Notes: generated by a model from the sequence alone, not told the origin. A DNA stretch of 64,000 nucleotides from an uncultured Lachnospiraceae bacterium (GCA_910578175.1 CAJTPF010000016.1:1-64000), one strand, 5' to 3'. Counted from the first letter of the stretch, positions 9,196 to 18,850 are shown. Numbers and translations are program-made.

Positions 9196-9758
9196 TTCAT
9201 AATTTCCGCTGCGTGGACGGGCTTTCCTGCTTCCACCTGGCCATAGAGACTGTATACCCGCAGACGGAGATCCAGCAGTTCATCATCCGCCAGATCCGTA
9301 ACTCTACAATATTTGTGTCCTATAAGGACATCAAAAAGTTGATGTCAGACTTAAAACACGTATACGCTGCCCCGACAAAGGAGACCGCCCTAAATGAGCT
9401 AGAACTGTTTCAGGACTAATAGGAGGCCAAATACCCGAAAATCTACAAATCCTAGCATAACAACTGGACAACCCGGTCCACTTATTTCAAGTATCCGGAA
9501 GAGGTTAGGCGGCTGATTTACACGACGAATACAATCGAAGGGTTCAATCGCCAGCTACGGAAAATAAAAAAATCCAAAACCGTGTTCCCCACCGACGACA
9601 ACCTATTAAAAATACTGTACCTAGCAATGATGGACATCACAAAAAAATGGATGGGCCACCGCCAAGACTGGGGCCAAATCCATTCCCAGCTTGAGATTTA
9701 TTTTAAGGAGCGCTTATCTGGCAGGAATCTAAAGGATATTTTTAACGAGTTGCATTGA
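9196..9758 (+). pseudogene. IS256-family (Mutator) transposase, truncated and broken
   Basis: The plus strand reads DGLSCFHLAIETVYPQTEIQ then VSYKDIKKLMSDLKHVYAAP, the catalytic core of IS256 transposases. After tandem TAA TAG at 9417-9422 and a further TAG near 9453 it continues EVRRLIYTTNTIEGFNRQLR and ends KDIFNELH at 9758. The first half (including the first two catalytic Asp) is missing; the fragment abuts the IS3 remnant. Opposite orientation to its neighbours. Confidence 0.85.
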
Positions 9759-9785
9759 CAGTGATAAAATTCCATGTATAATACA

Positions 9786-9816
9786 AACAAGGGCAGAACC
9801 AAAATACTAGCTCTGC
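9786..9816. terminator. Hairpin at the IS256 3' end
   Basis: GGGCAGA ... TCTGCCC with a 15-nt loop, 30 bp past the transposase stop. No strong T run follows, so it may be part of the IS right end rather than a true terminator. The stretch 9817-10087 shows no gene. Confidence 0.4.
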
Positions 9817-10018
9817 CCGCTTGCAACTATTCATAAATCTTATGTCAGTTCTTTTGAGTTACACAAAACTTGTAACGGTCTCGATTTTACTAATATTTGT
9901 GTCTACTTACTTGACTATGGTTCATAAATCCGGAAATAATCTTATAAATATTAACAATAAATACATTTAATTTACGTTGTTTCAGTACAATATCCTTTAG
10001 AAAATTGTAGTTATATTA

Positions 10019-10064
10019 AAAAATGCTCCATATCAATCACTTAAACTGAGGCAGAGTGTTTCAG
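10019..10064. repeat. Diverged copy of the prfA-downstream terminator sequence
   Basis: AAATGCTCCATATCAATCAC and the following 21 bases resemble 12476-12516 (AAATTGCCCTATATCAGTCA onward), about three quarters identical in the same orientation. Here the hairpin is degraded. The two copies flank the rloA-rloB pair and the dead antitoxin gene. Confidence 0.45.
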
Positions 10065-10087
10065 CTAAACTCAATATAACTTCTTCT

Positions 10088-10329
10088 AATGCAGCAACCA
10101 TTTTTCAGTAGTGCTCAATCCTTTAAAATCTTCGGCTACATGTTGCCTCAACTTTAATATAGTTAACCAAAATGTTTTCTCTTGAGCGATTCTAACATAT
10201 CTTTTAAAGCATAAGAACTAAATCACCATATCCGTTTTTAGTAATAAATATAGACTCCTTTATTGCATGGCAAGCATTTAATATATCATTTGTATTTTTT
10301 TAATCAGTAATAGGTCTGATAAATGGCAT
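10088..10329 (-). pseudogene. Phd/YefM-type antitoxin remnant
   Basis: From ATG at 10327-10329 the minus strand reads MPFIRPITD, stop, KNTNDILNACHAIKES, then IFITKNGYGDLVLML, stop. This is the N-terminal DNA-binding fold of a Phd/YefM antitoxin (I-R-P-I-x-D, NACHAIKEP, TKNGYGDLV) with a nonsense codon at position 10 and the C-terminal half scrambled. No RelE/Doc-type toxin gene remains next to it. Confidence 0.7.
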
Positions 10330-10356
10330 ATTCCCACTTGTACAGAATTTTATGTA

Positions 10357-11007
10357 CTAAAATCTGTTAATTATTTCAAAAAATTCATTTATGTTTGAGC
10401 CTTTCCTTCCTAATTTTTCCCAATCATAAACAGTCGAAATTTTGATTTCGTACAATTTTTTCTTAATATGGTACTCATTAACAATAAAGCAATTATCCTT
10501 CCTTAACAAGGAGAGCATTAAGTCGCTAGAATTTCCATTAGAATTGAGAACATTATAAACTTTTTCATCCGCCTTAAATTCATCAACACTTTTATATCCC
10601 AATTCTTTGACAATATATTGTGCAACATCCTGGCCTTTAAATTTGGGTGTATGCAAACATGCAATATATTCGAAATCGGGATAATCGACAATCAGAACAT
10701 GCGGAACCCTCCCACTTTGATTTTGTAGCATACAATATTCTAAAAGCTCTCGTAGAATTTTCTTTTCGCCTTCTTCTGCTACCGCTCGGTCTCCATCAAT
10801 AATTATGAATTTTGCCAAACAATTCATAGTACCATCAGTTTTAACTTGATCCAGAAAATTACTATAGCCACCACCTTTCATATTTACCTGCTTTATGGCT
10901 ATAGAAAATCTTTTCTGTCGACGCATTTCGTCTATATAATTATATTCAGTATCCCCTTCACAAAAAACTTTGAAGTTCTTTTTTGTCTCACGAATTTTTC
11001 TACTCAA
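10357..11007 (-). CDS. rloB: RloB-family protein (AbiLii-like, Toprim-like nuclease candidate)
   Basis: 216 residues. The N-terminus VFCEGDTEYNYI and the later IIIDGDRA motif (Asp71, Asp73) match RloB proteins and resemble the Glu ... DxD metal site of Toprim nucleases. Its start overlaps the end of the upstream AAA-ATPase gene by 8 bp, so the two are translationally coupled. In the abortive phage-resistance system AbiL and relatives the same ATPase/RloB pair occurs; the RloB partner is thought to be the effector. Size (about 220) is right for the family and the gene looks intact. Confidence 0.8.
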   Translation of the reverse strand: MSRKIRETKKNFKVFCEGDTEYNYIDEMRRQKRFSIAIKQVNMKGGGYSNFLDQVKTDGTMNCLAKFIIIDGDRAVAEEGEKKILRELLEYCMLQNQSGRVPHVLIVDYPDFEYIACLHTPKFKGQDVAQYIVKELGYKSVDEFKADEKVYNVLNSNGNSSDLMLSLLRKDNCFIVNEYHIKKKLYEIKISTVYDWEKLGRKGSNINEFFEIINRF

Positions 11008-12271
11008 TAGCTGTACCTCCTAAAATACCTTTCATATAAAATTCGTATATTTTAGTAGTTTCATATCTTATGTCCGGAAAATCAGCCAATGAATAAAGTT
11101 CGGATTCCAAAGTTTCAATATCCTTTGTGACAAAATAAATTTGTTCCTTCATATAATTTTTCAAATCAAGATGTAAAACATTGTGTGTAGTAAAAATAAA
11201 TTGTCCATAATGTTTCTTTCCGGATATAAATGAAATAACTCTATCAGACAAAATAGGGTTTAACACTCTATCCATTTCATCGGCAAAGACAATTTTATTT
11301 TCATATACAACTTTAAAGATTTGAATCGCCCAGGCAAAAAATTCACGGACTCCGCTTGAATCATATCCAAGTTCCCTAGTAAAAGTGCTGCCATCCTTTT
11401 TACATCTAATGACAACAGTTTTGGAAAAGGGTTTTTCTTCATCTAACTTGATGTCTATAATGCTATAGTCAATCATCTTAAAGATATCTAAGTATCTTGA
11501 ATCATGCAATATCCGTAAATCTTCTTCTCCGTTACGCATAGATTTGTAAATGTCATAATTTATAATATTGGTTTCCGGACATAAATATTCTTTTATCCAT
11601 TCTGTAAAATTGATTGCATGATCATACCCTAACATCGCTAATTTGCTTATAGTCAATCCCAAAGGTTTATGACTGTTTGTTGCTTTTTCCATAGCTTCTT
11701 CTATTTCAGATTCTAAATTCGGTATGTCAATTCTATATACGCCTTTAATGCTAGCCCGACATTCTTTAGATGTACTGCATTTGTCATTGTTTCTCTTACA
11801 GTTTACGGAATGTGCATCTCTTTCCACAGATAATATTAATTTATATTTATTTTTCATCTGCTTTTTATATTTTAGAGATTCTTTTACAACACCAATAAAA
11901 TCTACTTCTAAATGATATTGATAAATGCCACATTCTCTAATAAATATTTCAATTTCAAAAACCTGTAAAGTATTATTTTCTTGAGGGCAAAAATCAGTAT
12001 TGTTGTTAGTATTAACTGTATTTCTAAAAGCTTTTACAGTATCAGTTTCCTTAAAAAAGGATTGTAGATAAGATAAACTTCTAACAAAGTTTGATTTCCC
12101 ACCGGCATTTTCACCTACTATTACTGCGGTTTTTAATACATCAATTCCAGTATTTGTGGAAGAGTAGTTATTAGGAAATCTTGTCTTAACTTTTGTCTTT
12201 GGTGCTAACATGGAGAATTCTACATTTTCTCGAAATGACATGAAATTTTTAAATTTATATCCAAGTATCAT
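11000..12271 (-). CDS. rloA: AAA15/21-type ATPase (RloA/AbiLi-like)
   Basis: 423 residues with an SMC/RecF-like ABC ATPase layout. Walker A GENAGGKSN is at 53-61, the signature-side region VREFFAWAI is at about 310, Walker B KIVFADEMDRVLNP at about 330 and the switch histidine in FIFTTHN near 358. The segment between (residues 70-290) is the variable insertion. Known relatives act as sensors of phage or nucleic acid that control a partner effector, here the overlapping RloB. Start is preceded by AGGAGG. AT-rich island gene, no sign of damage. Confidence 0.85.
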   Translation of the reverse strand: MILGYKFKNFMSFRENVEFSMLAPKTKVKTRFPNNYSSTNTGIDVLKTAVIVGENAGGKSNFVRSLSYLQSFFKETDTVKAFRNTVNTNNNTDFCPQENNTLQVFEIEIFIRECGIYQYHLEVDFIGVVKESLKYKKQMKNKYKLILSVERDAHSVNCKRNNDKCSTSKECRASIKGVYRIDIPNLESEIEEAMEKATNSHKPLGLTISKLAMLGYDHAINFTEWIKEYLCPETNIINYDIYKSMRNGEEDLRILHDSRYLDIFKMIDYSIIDIKLDEEKPFSKTVVIRCKKDGSTFTRELGYDSSGVREFFAWAIQIFKVVYENKIVFADEMDRVLNPILSDRVISFISGKKHYGQFIFTTHNVLHLDLKNYMKEQIYFVTKDIETLESELYSLADFPDIRYETTKIYEFYMKGILGGTAIE

Positions 12272-12480
12272 AAATCCTCCTGAAAATCATTTTTTTGGTT
12301 TCATATGTTATTTTTTTCGATTATAACACATAATCATATAATTCTCAAAACATTTTTTTGTTTAATATTTATAATATCTTATATTCGGTTGTATTATTCA
12401 AAATGCAACAAGAAAATTCTTTTTGTATATGTAATTTTTAATCCACCCTAGGCTTTCCAAAAATTTCCATATAAAATTGC

Positions 12481-12510
12481 CCTATATCAGTCACTCAAAC
12501 TGATATAGAG
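12481..12510 (-). terminator. Terminator downstream of prfA
   Basis: CTATATCAGT (12482-12491), 7-nt loop, ACTGATATAG (12499-12508). On the minus strand it is followed by GGGCAATTTTAT. It lies about 53 bp past the prfA stop and probably ends the rho-to-prfA cluster. The rest of the 12272-12562 gap is AT-rich upstream DNA of rloA and island end. Confidence 0.6.
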
Positions 12511-12562
12511 CATTTCTTTTTATAAATCATCTATGCTACTATCAATTTCATGCAAAATCTGC

Positions 12563-13636
12563 TTAGTCTTCCTGCATCTTCGCCAGTTTCGCCGCCTGAT
12601 CCGCCGCAATACAGGCATCAATGATCTCCTGTATCTCTCCGTTCATGATCTTATCCAGTTTATACAGTGTAAGTCCGATTCTGTGATCCGTCACACGTCC
12701 CTGCGGGAAATTATAGGTCCGGATCTTCTCGGAACGGTCGCCGGTACCGATCTGGCTTCTTCTGGCTTCCGCTTCGGCATCGTGGGCCTTCTGACATTCG
12801 ATATCATACAGCTTTGCCCTTAAAAGCGCATATGCCTTGGCCTTATTCTGAAGCTGGGATTTCTCCGTCTGGCTGTAAACCACGATACCGGATGGAAAAT
12901 GTGTCAGACGCACGGCGGAGTCTGTTGTATTGACACACTGGCCGCCGTTTCCGGACGCACGCATAACGTCGATACGGATGTCTTTATCATCGATCTGAAT
13001 ATCCACTTCCTCCGCTTCCGGCATGACCGCAACCGTGATCGTGGAGGTATGGATTCTTCCGCCGGACTCCGTTTCCGGTACCCGCTGTACCCGATGAACA
13101 CCGGATTCGTATTTCAGAACCGAATATGCCCCCTGCCCGGTAACCATAAAGGTTACGTTCTTCAGACCGCCGATTCCGATTTCTTCACATTCAACCATTT
13201 CCACTTTCCAGCGTCTGTTTTCGGCATAATGCACATACATCCGATAAATCTCCGCCGCAAACAACGCCGCTTCATCTCCTCCGGCTCCGGCACGGATTTC
13301 CACAATGACATTCTTATCATCATTCGGGTCTTTCGGCAAAAGTAATATCTTTAATTCATTTTCCAATTCTTCAATCCTTGCCTTGGAATCATTTAATTCT
13401 TCCTTGGCCAGTTCCCGCATATCCTCATCGCTTTCCTCATCCAGAATCGCAAGGCTCTCTTCCACGGTATCCTTACATTGCTTATATTCCCGATAAGCTT
13501 CCACGATAGGTGTAAGATTTGCCTGCTCCTTCATCAGCTTACGAAATCTGTCCTGGTCATTAGCAATGGAAGGATCATTTAATTCCAACATCAATTCTTC
13601 AAAACGCTGTAAAAGGTCTTCTAATCTATCAAACAT
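12563..13636 (-). CDS. prfA: Peptide chain release factor 1
   Basis: 357 residues, standard RF1 length. Contains the peptidyl-hydrolysis GGQ motif in [11 protein letters not shown] (about residue 230) and the RF1 family sequence [16 protein letters not shown]. It reads UAA/UAG stop codons on the ribosome; the glutamine of GGQ is methylated by PrmC, encoded just upstream. Part of rho-rpmE-yqhQ-prmC-prfA. Its last codons also occur as a diverged copy at 4284-4337, meaning this gene was the integration target of the adjoining island. Confidence 0.97.
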   Translation of the reverse strand: MFDRLEDLLQRFEELMLELNDPSIANDQDRFRKLMKEQANLTPIVEAYREYKQCKDTVEESLAILDEESDEDMRELAKEELNDSKARIEELENELKILLLPKDPNDDKNVIVEIRAGAGGDEAALFAAEIYRMYVHYAENRRWKVEMVECEEIGIGGLKNVTFMVTGQGAYSVLKYESGVHRVQRVPETESGGRIHTSTITVAVMPEAEEVDIQIDDKDIRIDVMRASGNGGQCVNTTDSAVRLTHFPSGIVVYSQTEKSQLQNKAKAYALLRAKLYDIECQKAHDAEAEARRSQIGTGDRSEKIRTYNFPQGRVTDHRIGLTLYKLDKIMNGEIQEIIDACIAADQAAKLAKMQED

Positions 13637-13683
13637 CTCATTCTCCTATTCCGCATTCCTGCTGCTTTCTACTGTATTCATGA

Positions 13684-14568
13684 TCAAACGCCGGATTTCC
13701 GGGCCGTTATCACCCTGTCCAGTCCGGCCAGGTCTTTCAATACCTGAATTTCCGAATAACCCTGCTCTTCCAGAAGCGATCTTACCTCTGCTCCCTGGTC
13801 GCAGCCTATTTCAAACAAAAGCGCGCCGCCAATCTTTAAATAAGCTTTACCTTCTTCTATGATCCTTCTGTAAAACCGCAGACCATCCGAATCCCCGTCC
13901 AATGCCGTCAACGGTTCAAAATCACGGACTTCCGGCATCAATGATAAAATATCCCCGGTTCTGATATAGGGAGGATTTGATACGATAACATCAAATTTAC
14001 TGTCACTCCCTATATGTTCAAATAAATCACTGTGAATAACGTCCACTTCCACATTCTGCCGGTCTGCATTCCGCCTGGCAGTATCCAGTGCATTTTTTGA
14101 TATATCCGATGCACTCATATCTATTTTACAGTCGGTGCATATCTTTTTTATGCTGACTGCGATGCAGCCGCTGCCGGTACACAGGTCCAGTACACGGATC
14201 TCTTCCTGCTCCTGTCCGTTTCTCCGGAACTGCCTGATGATCCGGACGGTTTCTTCCACCAGACATTCCGTATCGAATCTTGGAATCAGAACATGTTCAT
14301 TCACTTCAAATTCCAACCCCATAAACGTCCAGACTCCCGTTATATACTGAACCGGCTTATGACGGCAGCGTTCCTCAATATACTGGTCATAACGAAGGGC
14401 CTTTGGTTGCTCCTCTTTCCCGATCTCTGTCCTCTTTTCCATAAAGAACCCGGAACGGTTCATATGAAACACATTCTCAAACAAAATCCAGGCGTCGGAA
14501 GCGGCTTCCAAAATCCCCGCTTCCTGCAGACGGCTTTCACCCTGTTTTAACAATTCATCATACTTCAT
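13684..14568 (-). CDS. prmC: Release factor glutamine methyltransferase
   Basis: 294 residues. Rossmann-type SAM methylase with motif I VLDLCTGSGCIAVS and catalytic NPPY in VSNPPYIRTGD; the N-terminal helical domain contacts the release factor. It methylates the GGQ glutamine of RF1/RF2. I chose MKYDELLKQG as the start, overlapping the end of yqhQ by 11 bp; the longer reading has no better ribosome site. Followed by prfA, its substrate, after 47 bp. Confidence 0.95.
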   Translation of the reverse strand: MKYDELLKQGESRLQEAGILEAASDAWILFENVFHMNRSGFFMEKRTEIGKEEQPKALRYDQYIEERCRHKPVQYITGVWTFMGLEFEVNEHVLIPRFDTECLVEETVRIIRQFRRNGQEQEEIRVLDLCTGSGCIAVSIKKICTDCKIDMSASDISKNALDTARRNADRQNVEVDVIHSDLFEHIGSDSKFDVIVSNPPYIRTGDILSLMPEVRDFEPLTALDGDSDGLRFYRRIIEEGKAYLKIGGALLFEIGCDQGAEVRSLLEEQGYSEIQVLKDLAGLDRVITARKSGV

Positions 14569-15505
14569 AATTTTCCAGAAATTCCTTCCAGTCAAACACG
14601 GCTTCCACCGCTTTTATGGCCACTTCCACCTGCTCCGCATCCGGTTCATTGGTAGTCAGTTTCTGCAATGCCATACCCGGGGCACTTACGATCCTTACTA
14701 TGAGATTGTTGCTGCGTCCCGCCAGCCGCAGTATCTCATAAGACACTCCGGCGATGACCGGAATAAACAGCAGCCGGATGACCACTTTCCATACCGGATT
14801 CCGTATCGGTATCAGTATAAAAAAAATAATGCTGACAGCCATGACCAGAAATAAAAAACTGGTACCGCACCGCCTGTGAAGCCTGGAACTTTTTAAAACG
14901 TTTTCCACATTTAATTCCAGTCCGTGTTCAATACAGTTAATGCATTTGTGTTCCGCCCCATGATACATAAAAGTTCTTTGAATATCTTTCATTCTGGAGA
15001 TTAAAATAATATACAACAGAAAAATCATAATACGGATGATACCTTCTATTAATGATATCACTGCATAAGATTCTATATTTACCTGCCGGTGAATCAGATC
15101 GGACAACAGGCTGGGCAGCACGATAAACAATCCCAGCGCCAGTACAATGGAAACCGCCACCGTAACACCCATGACCAGACCTTCCGCCTTTTCTTTCAGC
15201 GACGGATTTCCCTGCACATCTTCCGTTTTATCATCCCTTGCCACCTGCTCCGTTTCTTCCTCTTCATAAAAACCGGCGGAATAAGTAAGCGTGGATATTC
15301 CGAGAATCATGGAATCAATAAAGTTAAATACGCCTCTGATAAACGGAAGACCTAAAATCTTAAATCGCTCCGTAATGCTTTTGTGCTCTTTCACACAGAC
15401 CTCTATGTCATGATCCGGTTTCCGTACCGCAACCGCATACCGGTCTTTATTTTTCATCATGATACCTTCCAGTACCGCCTGACCGCCTATTCCTGATGTT
15501 TTCAT
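14558..15505 (-). CDS. yqhQ: DUF1385 membrane protein (YqhQ family)
   Basis: 315 residues starting GIGGQAVLEGIMMK, the conserved opening of DUF1385/YqhQ, with about four membrane segments (two near 105-150, two near 215-260) and the motif YHGAEHKCINCIEHG in a loop. The family has no settled function; it is near-universal in spore-forming Firmicutes and usually sits between rpmE and prmC, as here. Last codons overlap the prmC start. Confidence 0.9.
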   Translation of the reverse strand: MKTSGIGGQAVLEGIMMKNKDRYAVAVRKPDHDIEVCVKEHKSITERFKILGLPFIRGVFNFIDSMILGISTLTYSAGFYEEEETEQVARDDKTEDVQGNPSLKEKAEGLVMGVTVAVSIVLALGLFIVLPSLLSDLIHRQVNIESYAVISLIEGIIRIMIFLLYIILISRMKDIQRTFMYHGAEHKCINCIEHGLELNVENVLKSSRLHRRCGTSFLFLVMAVSIIFFILIPIRNPVWKVVIRLLFIPVIAGVSYEILRLAGRSNNLIVRIVSAPGMALQKLTTNEPDAEQVEVAIKAVEAVFDWKEFLENYEV

Positions 15506-15569
15506 AATGCCTCACAATCTGCCGGCTCCGCCGGCCTGCTGCTCTATCCCATCCGTTTATATTCATATG

Positions 15570-15640
15570 CTAAAAATGAGGCTGTCGCAAAAAAGGTTCT
15601 TATCATCACCATGACAGAACCCTTATCAGCGACAGCCTCA
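15570..15640 (-). terminator. Terminator of rpmE
   Basis: Perfect 12-bp stem TGAGGCTGTCGC (15577-15588) / GCGACAGCCTCA (15629-15640) with a second small hairpin (GGTTCT/AGAACC) nested in the loop. On the minus strand the outer stem is followed by TTTTTAG. It may partly insulate rho-rpmE from yqhQ-prmC-prfA. Confidence 0.8.
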
Positions 15641-15651
15641 TATACGACGAC

Positions 15652-15861
15652 CTAATTGTTATTTGTCATACCATACTTACGATTGAACTTATCAATACGT
15701 CCGCGGGCAGCAGCAGTCTTCTGCTGGCCAGTATAGAAAGAATGGCACTTAGAACAGATTTCAACATGGATATCTTCCTTTGTGGAACCTGTTACAAATT
15801 CATTACCACAGTTGCAGACAACCTTTGCCTGATAATATGTTGGATGTATTCCTTCTCTCAT
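15652..15861 (-). CDS. rpmE: Ribosomal protein bL31
   Basis: 69 residues, [10 protein letters not shown] start and CNCG ... CSKC zinc-binding cysteines (C16, C18, C36, C39), so the zinc-containing form. Component of the 50S subunit. Two ATGs follow AGAGGTG, but the first is closed by TGA after one codon; the second opens this frame. Downstream of rho as in most clostridia. Confidence 0.97.
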   Translation of the reverse strand: MREGIHPTYYQAKVVCNCGNEFVTGSTKEDIHVEICSKCHSFYTGQQKTAAARGRIDKFNRKYGMTNNN

Positions 15862-15954
15862 TTCATTTCACCTCTTTACAATTAATGATATGCAAATGGC
15901 TTTCGCCAATCATATTCTTAAAAACAGCTTTTATAGTGTAACACAGTTAGTATC

Positions 15955-17448
15955 TTAATGCAAGTATTTTTTTATCATCTGGACAAATTCTTTGTTATTT
16001 CGGGTCTTGGAAAATAAATCCATGATCTTTTCTACTGCATCCTCCGGCCGCATTTCATTTGTGGTCTTTCGGATCAAGTAAGCAGCTTCATTTTCTTCCG
16101 AATCCAACAGTAAATCTTCCCGGCGGGTACCGGATTTTACAATATCAATGGCAGGAAATACTCTTTTTTCCGAAAGCTTTCTGTTCAATACCAGTTCCAT
16201 ATTACCGGTACCCTTAAATTCTTCATATACCACATCATCCATCTTACTGCCGGTATCCACCAGCGCTGTTGCCAGAACCGTAAGGCTGCCTCCTTCCCGC
16301 ATATTCCGCGCCGCGCCAAAGAAACGCTTCGGCATATGCAGGGCCGCCGGGTCCAGACCGCCGGATAAGGTCCGTCCTGACGGCGGAATCGTCATATTAT
16401 ATGCCCTGGCAAGTCTTGTGATACTGTCCAATAGAATGATAACATCCTTTTTAAGTTCCACCAGACGTTTGGCACGTTCTATGACCATTTCGGATACTCT
16501 CTTGTGATGCTCCGGCAACTCATCAAATGTGGAATAAATGACTTCAACATTACTGCCGGTAATCGCTTCCTTGATATCCGTCACTTCCTCCGGTCTCTCG
16601 TCGATCAGAAGAATGATCATATGCATATCCGGATTGTTTTTCTGAATGGACTTCGCCACCTCTTTCAATAAAGTGGTCTTGCCGGCTTTCGGCGGCGATA
16701 CGATCATACCGCGCTGTCCCTTGCCAATCGGTGAAACCAGATCCACGATACGCATTGCCATGTTTTCACTGATGGTTTCCATTTTCAGTCTCTGATTCGG
16801 AAATATCGGCGTCAGATCCTCAAAATTCGGCCGCTTCATGGAATCTTCAATTTCAATCTCATTTACCATATTCAGGTGCGTCATGGCTCCGAATTTTTCG
16901 TTTGTATTCTTCAGACGCATCTGACCGTTTAAAATATCCCCCGTCTTCAGCCGGAATCTCCGGATCTGGGACGGTGATACATATACATCATTTTCTCCGG
17001 GCAGGAAATTCTCGCATCGGATAAATCCGTATCCTTCCGGCATAACTTCCAGGATACCTTCCGCTATCAGATTCTCTTCCTGGTCTCCGGAAACGCCCTT
17101 TGCCATAGGCGGTTTTGCACGGTTCACGCAATCCTTTTCAAATGTATGATATACATGTACTTTTCCCTTAGTTTCTTTTACCGTATTCTGTGCCGGCTTT
17201 TCCTGAATTTTCTCTTCTTCCTTATCATTACTACCGGATATTTCGTTATCCTCCTGCTCCGGCGATCTGTTTAAATCTTCATTCCCAGATTCCGAAACCT
17301 CTCCCGATACCTCTGATCCATAACCGGTCGCCTTTAAAATCTCATTGATCAGGTCTGATTTGCGCAGTTTCATTATGTATTTAATGCCCTGCTGTTTTGC
17401 AATATCCCTCAACTGGGACATTGGCAGTGATTCTAATTTTGCTCTCAT
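15955..17448 (-). CDS. rho: Transcription termination factor Rho
   Basis: 497 residues. N-terminal Rho_N helical domain (1-45), then an acidic low-complexity insert (about 46-110) typical of clostridial Rho. Next are the RNA-binding cold-shock-like domain with [19 protein letters not shown] (about 140-160) and the hexameric ATPase core with Walker [11 protein letters not shown] and Walker [17 protein letters not shown]. It ends Rho-dependent transcripts by translocating along RNA. No strong ribosome site directly before ATG; a GGAGAGG lies 28 nt upstream. Confidence 0.97.
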   Translation of the reverse strand: MRAKLESLPMSQLRDIAKQQGIKYIMKLRKSDLINEILKATGYGSEVSGEVSESGNEDLNRSPEQEDNEISGSNDKEEEKIQEKPAQNTVKETKGKVHVYHTFEKDCVNRAKPPMAKGVSGDQEENLIAEGILEVMPEGYGFIRCENFLPGENDVYVSPSQIRRFRLKTGDILNGQMRLKNTNEKFGAMTHLNMVNEIEIEDSMKRPNFEDLTPIFPNQRLKMETISENMAMRIVDLVSPIGKGQRGMIVSPPKAGKTTLLKEVAKSIQKNNPDMHMIILLIDERPEEVTDIKEAITGSNVEVIYSTFDELPEHHKRVSEMVIERAKRLVELKKDVIILLDSITRLARAYNMTIPPSGRTLSGGLDPAALHMPKRFFGAARNMREGGSLTVLATALVDTGSKMDDVVYEEFKGTGNMELVLNRKLSEKRVFPAIDIVKSGTRREDLLLDSEENEAAYLIRKTTNEMRPEDAVEKIMDLFSKTRNNKEFVQMIKKYLH

Positions 17449-17667
17449 AAATTAATCGGCATACAAAATATGCCCTCTCCTTTTCACTGTAAATATAAAT
17501 GATTTCCTGGGAAATTTCCTGATCATTCAGGAACTGCCGAACTGGCACTATGACTTGTCAACGCTTAGTATACACTAAAAACAAGAAAATAGATAGTGTA
17601 AATTATGTAATCATTGATTATTTATTTTTGACCATACTATAAATATATATAAAATGCGAGGTACCCT

Positions 17668-18834
17668 ATGATCACATTGCTAATAAATTTATTCGTAAAC
17701 GAAAAAGATAACACGGATTCACCGTCCGTACGGCGGACATACGGAATTTTATGCAGTCTTGTGGGAATCTCCCTTAATGTTCTGCTGTTTGCCGGAAAAT
17801 ACCTTGCGGGCATCGTCAGCGGCTCCATCGCCGTCACTGCAGATGCCTTCAATAATCTTTCCGATGCCGGCTCATCCCTGATCACTTTGACCGGTTTTAA
17901 ATTTTCCGGTTTAAAAGCCAGCTCCGGGCATCCCTTCGGACACGGAAGAATCGAATATCTGTCGGGGTTAGCCGTGGCAGTCATCATTCTTCTGATGGGA
18001 CTGGAACTGGCAAAATCTTCGGTTATAAAAATCCTTCGCCCGAAAGCAGTGGAAAGCCGTCTGCTGACAGTAATCATACTGACCATTTCCATATGTATAA
18101 AACTTTATATGGCATATTATAACCGGATCATAGGAAAAAAGATAAATTCCCCTGCAATGAAAACCGCTTCCATTGACAGTTTATGCGATTCCGCCGCTAC
18201 TGCCGCGGTATTGATCTTCATGCTGGTGTTTCGGCTGACCCATATCAATCTGGACGGATACGGCGGGCTGCTGGTGGCTTCGCTTATACTTTATGCCGGA
18301 TACAGCGCAGCAAAGGATACTGTGGACCCTTTGCTTGGCCGGCCTGCGGACCCGGAACTGGTGAAAGATATCCATGATATAGTAATGGCCCATGAAGAAA
18401 TTATCGGGATCCATGATCTAGTCGTTCACGATTACGGTCCCGGGCGGCTGATGATTTCCCTCCACGGCGAAGTATCCGGAGACGGTAACATTTTCAGCCT
18501 TCACGATGCCATAGACCGGATCGAAAACGAACTTCATGAAAAATTATCCTGTGATGCCGTAATCCATATGGACCCGGTGGAGACTAACAACACACGGATC
18601 TCGGAAACAAAAAAGCTTCTGGCTGAAAAAATCACAGAACTGGATTCCGGAATAACCATCCATGATTTCCGAATGGTAACGGGTCCCACAAAGACCACCC
18701 TGATCTTTGATGCCGTCGTCCCGTTTGATTCAAAGCTTTCAGACGAAGAAGCCCGCCGGCAGATTGAAGAACTGGTCTGCAGGGAATTTGAAAATTCTGC
18801 TGCCTCGGTAAAAATAGATAAAACATATATCTGA
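17668..18834 (+). CDS. Cation diffusion facilitator family metal efflux transporter
   Basis: 388 residues, six membrane helices then a cytoplasmic C-terminal domain (from about 215), followed by a further roughly 90-residue extension. Metal-site residues: NNLSD in TM2 (DAFNNLSDA) and DSLCD in TM5 (ASIDSLCDS), i.e. N/DxxxD-DxxxD. This combination is more typical of manganese/iron CDFs than of zinc ones with HxxxD. The family signature HPFGHGRIEY lies after TM2. Efflux driven by proton antiport. Start ATG follows GCGAGG. Divergent from rho across 219 bp that hold both promoters. Confidence 0.9.
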   Translation: MITLLINLFVNEKDNTDSPSVRRTYGILCSLVGISLNVLLFAGKYLAGIVSGSIAVTADAFNNLSDAGSSLITLTGFKFSGLKASSGHPFGHGRIEYLSGLAVAVIILLMGLELAKSSVIKILRPKAVESRLLTVIILTISICIKLYMAYYNRIIGKKINSPAMKTASIDSLCDSAATAAVLIFMLVFRLTHINLDGYGGLLVASLILYAGYSAAKDTVDPLLGRPADPELVKDIHDIVMAHEEIIGIHDLVVHDYGPGRLMISLHGEVSGDGNIFSLHDAIDRIENELHEKLSCDAVIHMDPVETNNTRISETKKLLAEKITELDSGITIHDFRMVTGPTKTTLIFDAVVPFDSKLSDEEARRQIEELVCREFENSAASVKIDKTYI

Positions 18835-18850
18835 ATATTCTGCATCTGTT

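Noticed and set aside
9213-9419. 68-codon ORF as a stand-alone gene
   Set aside because: It is the surviving middle of an IS256 transposase that continues after stop codons to 9758.
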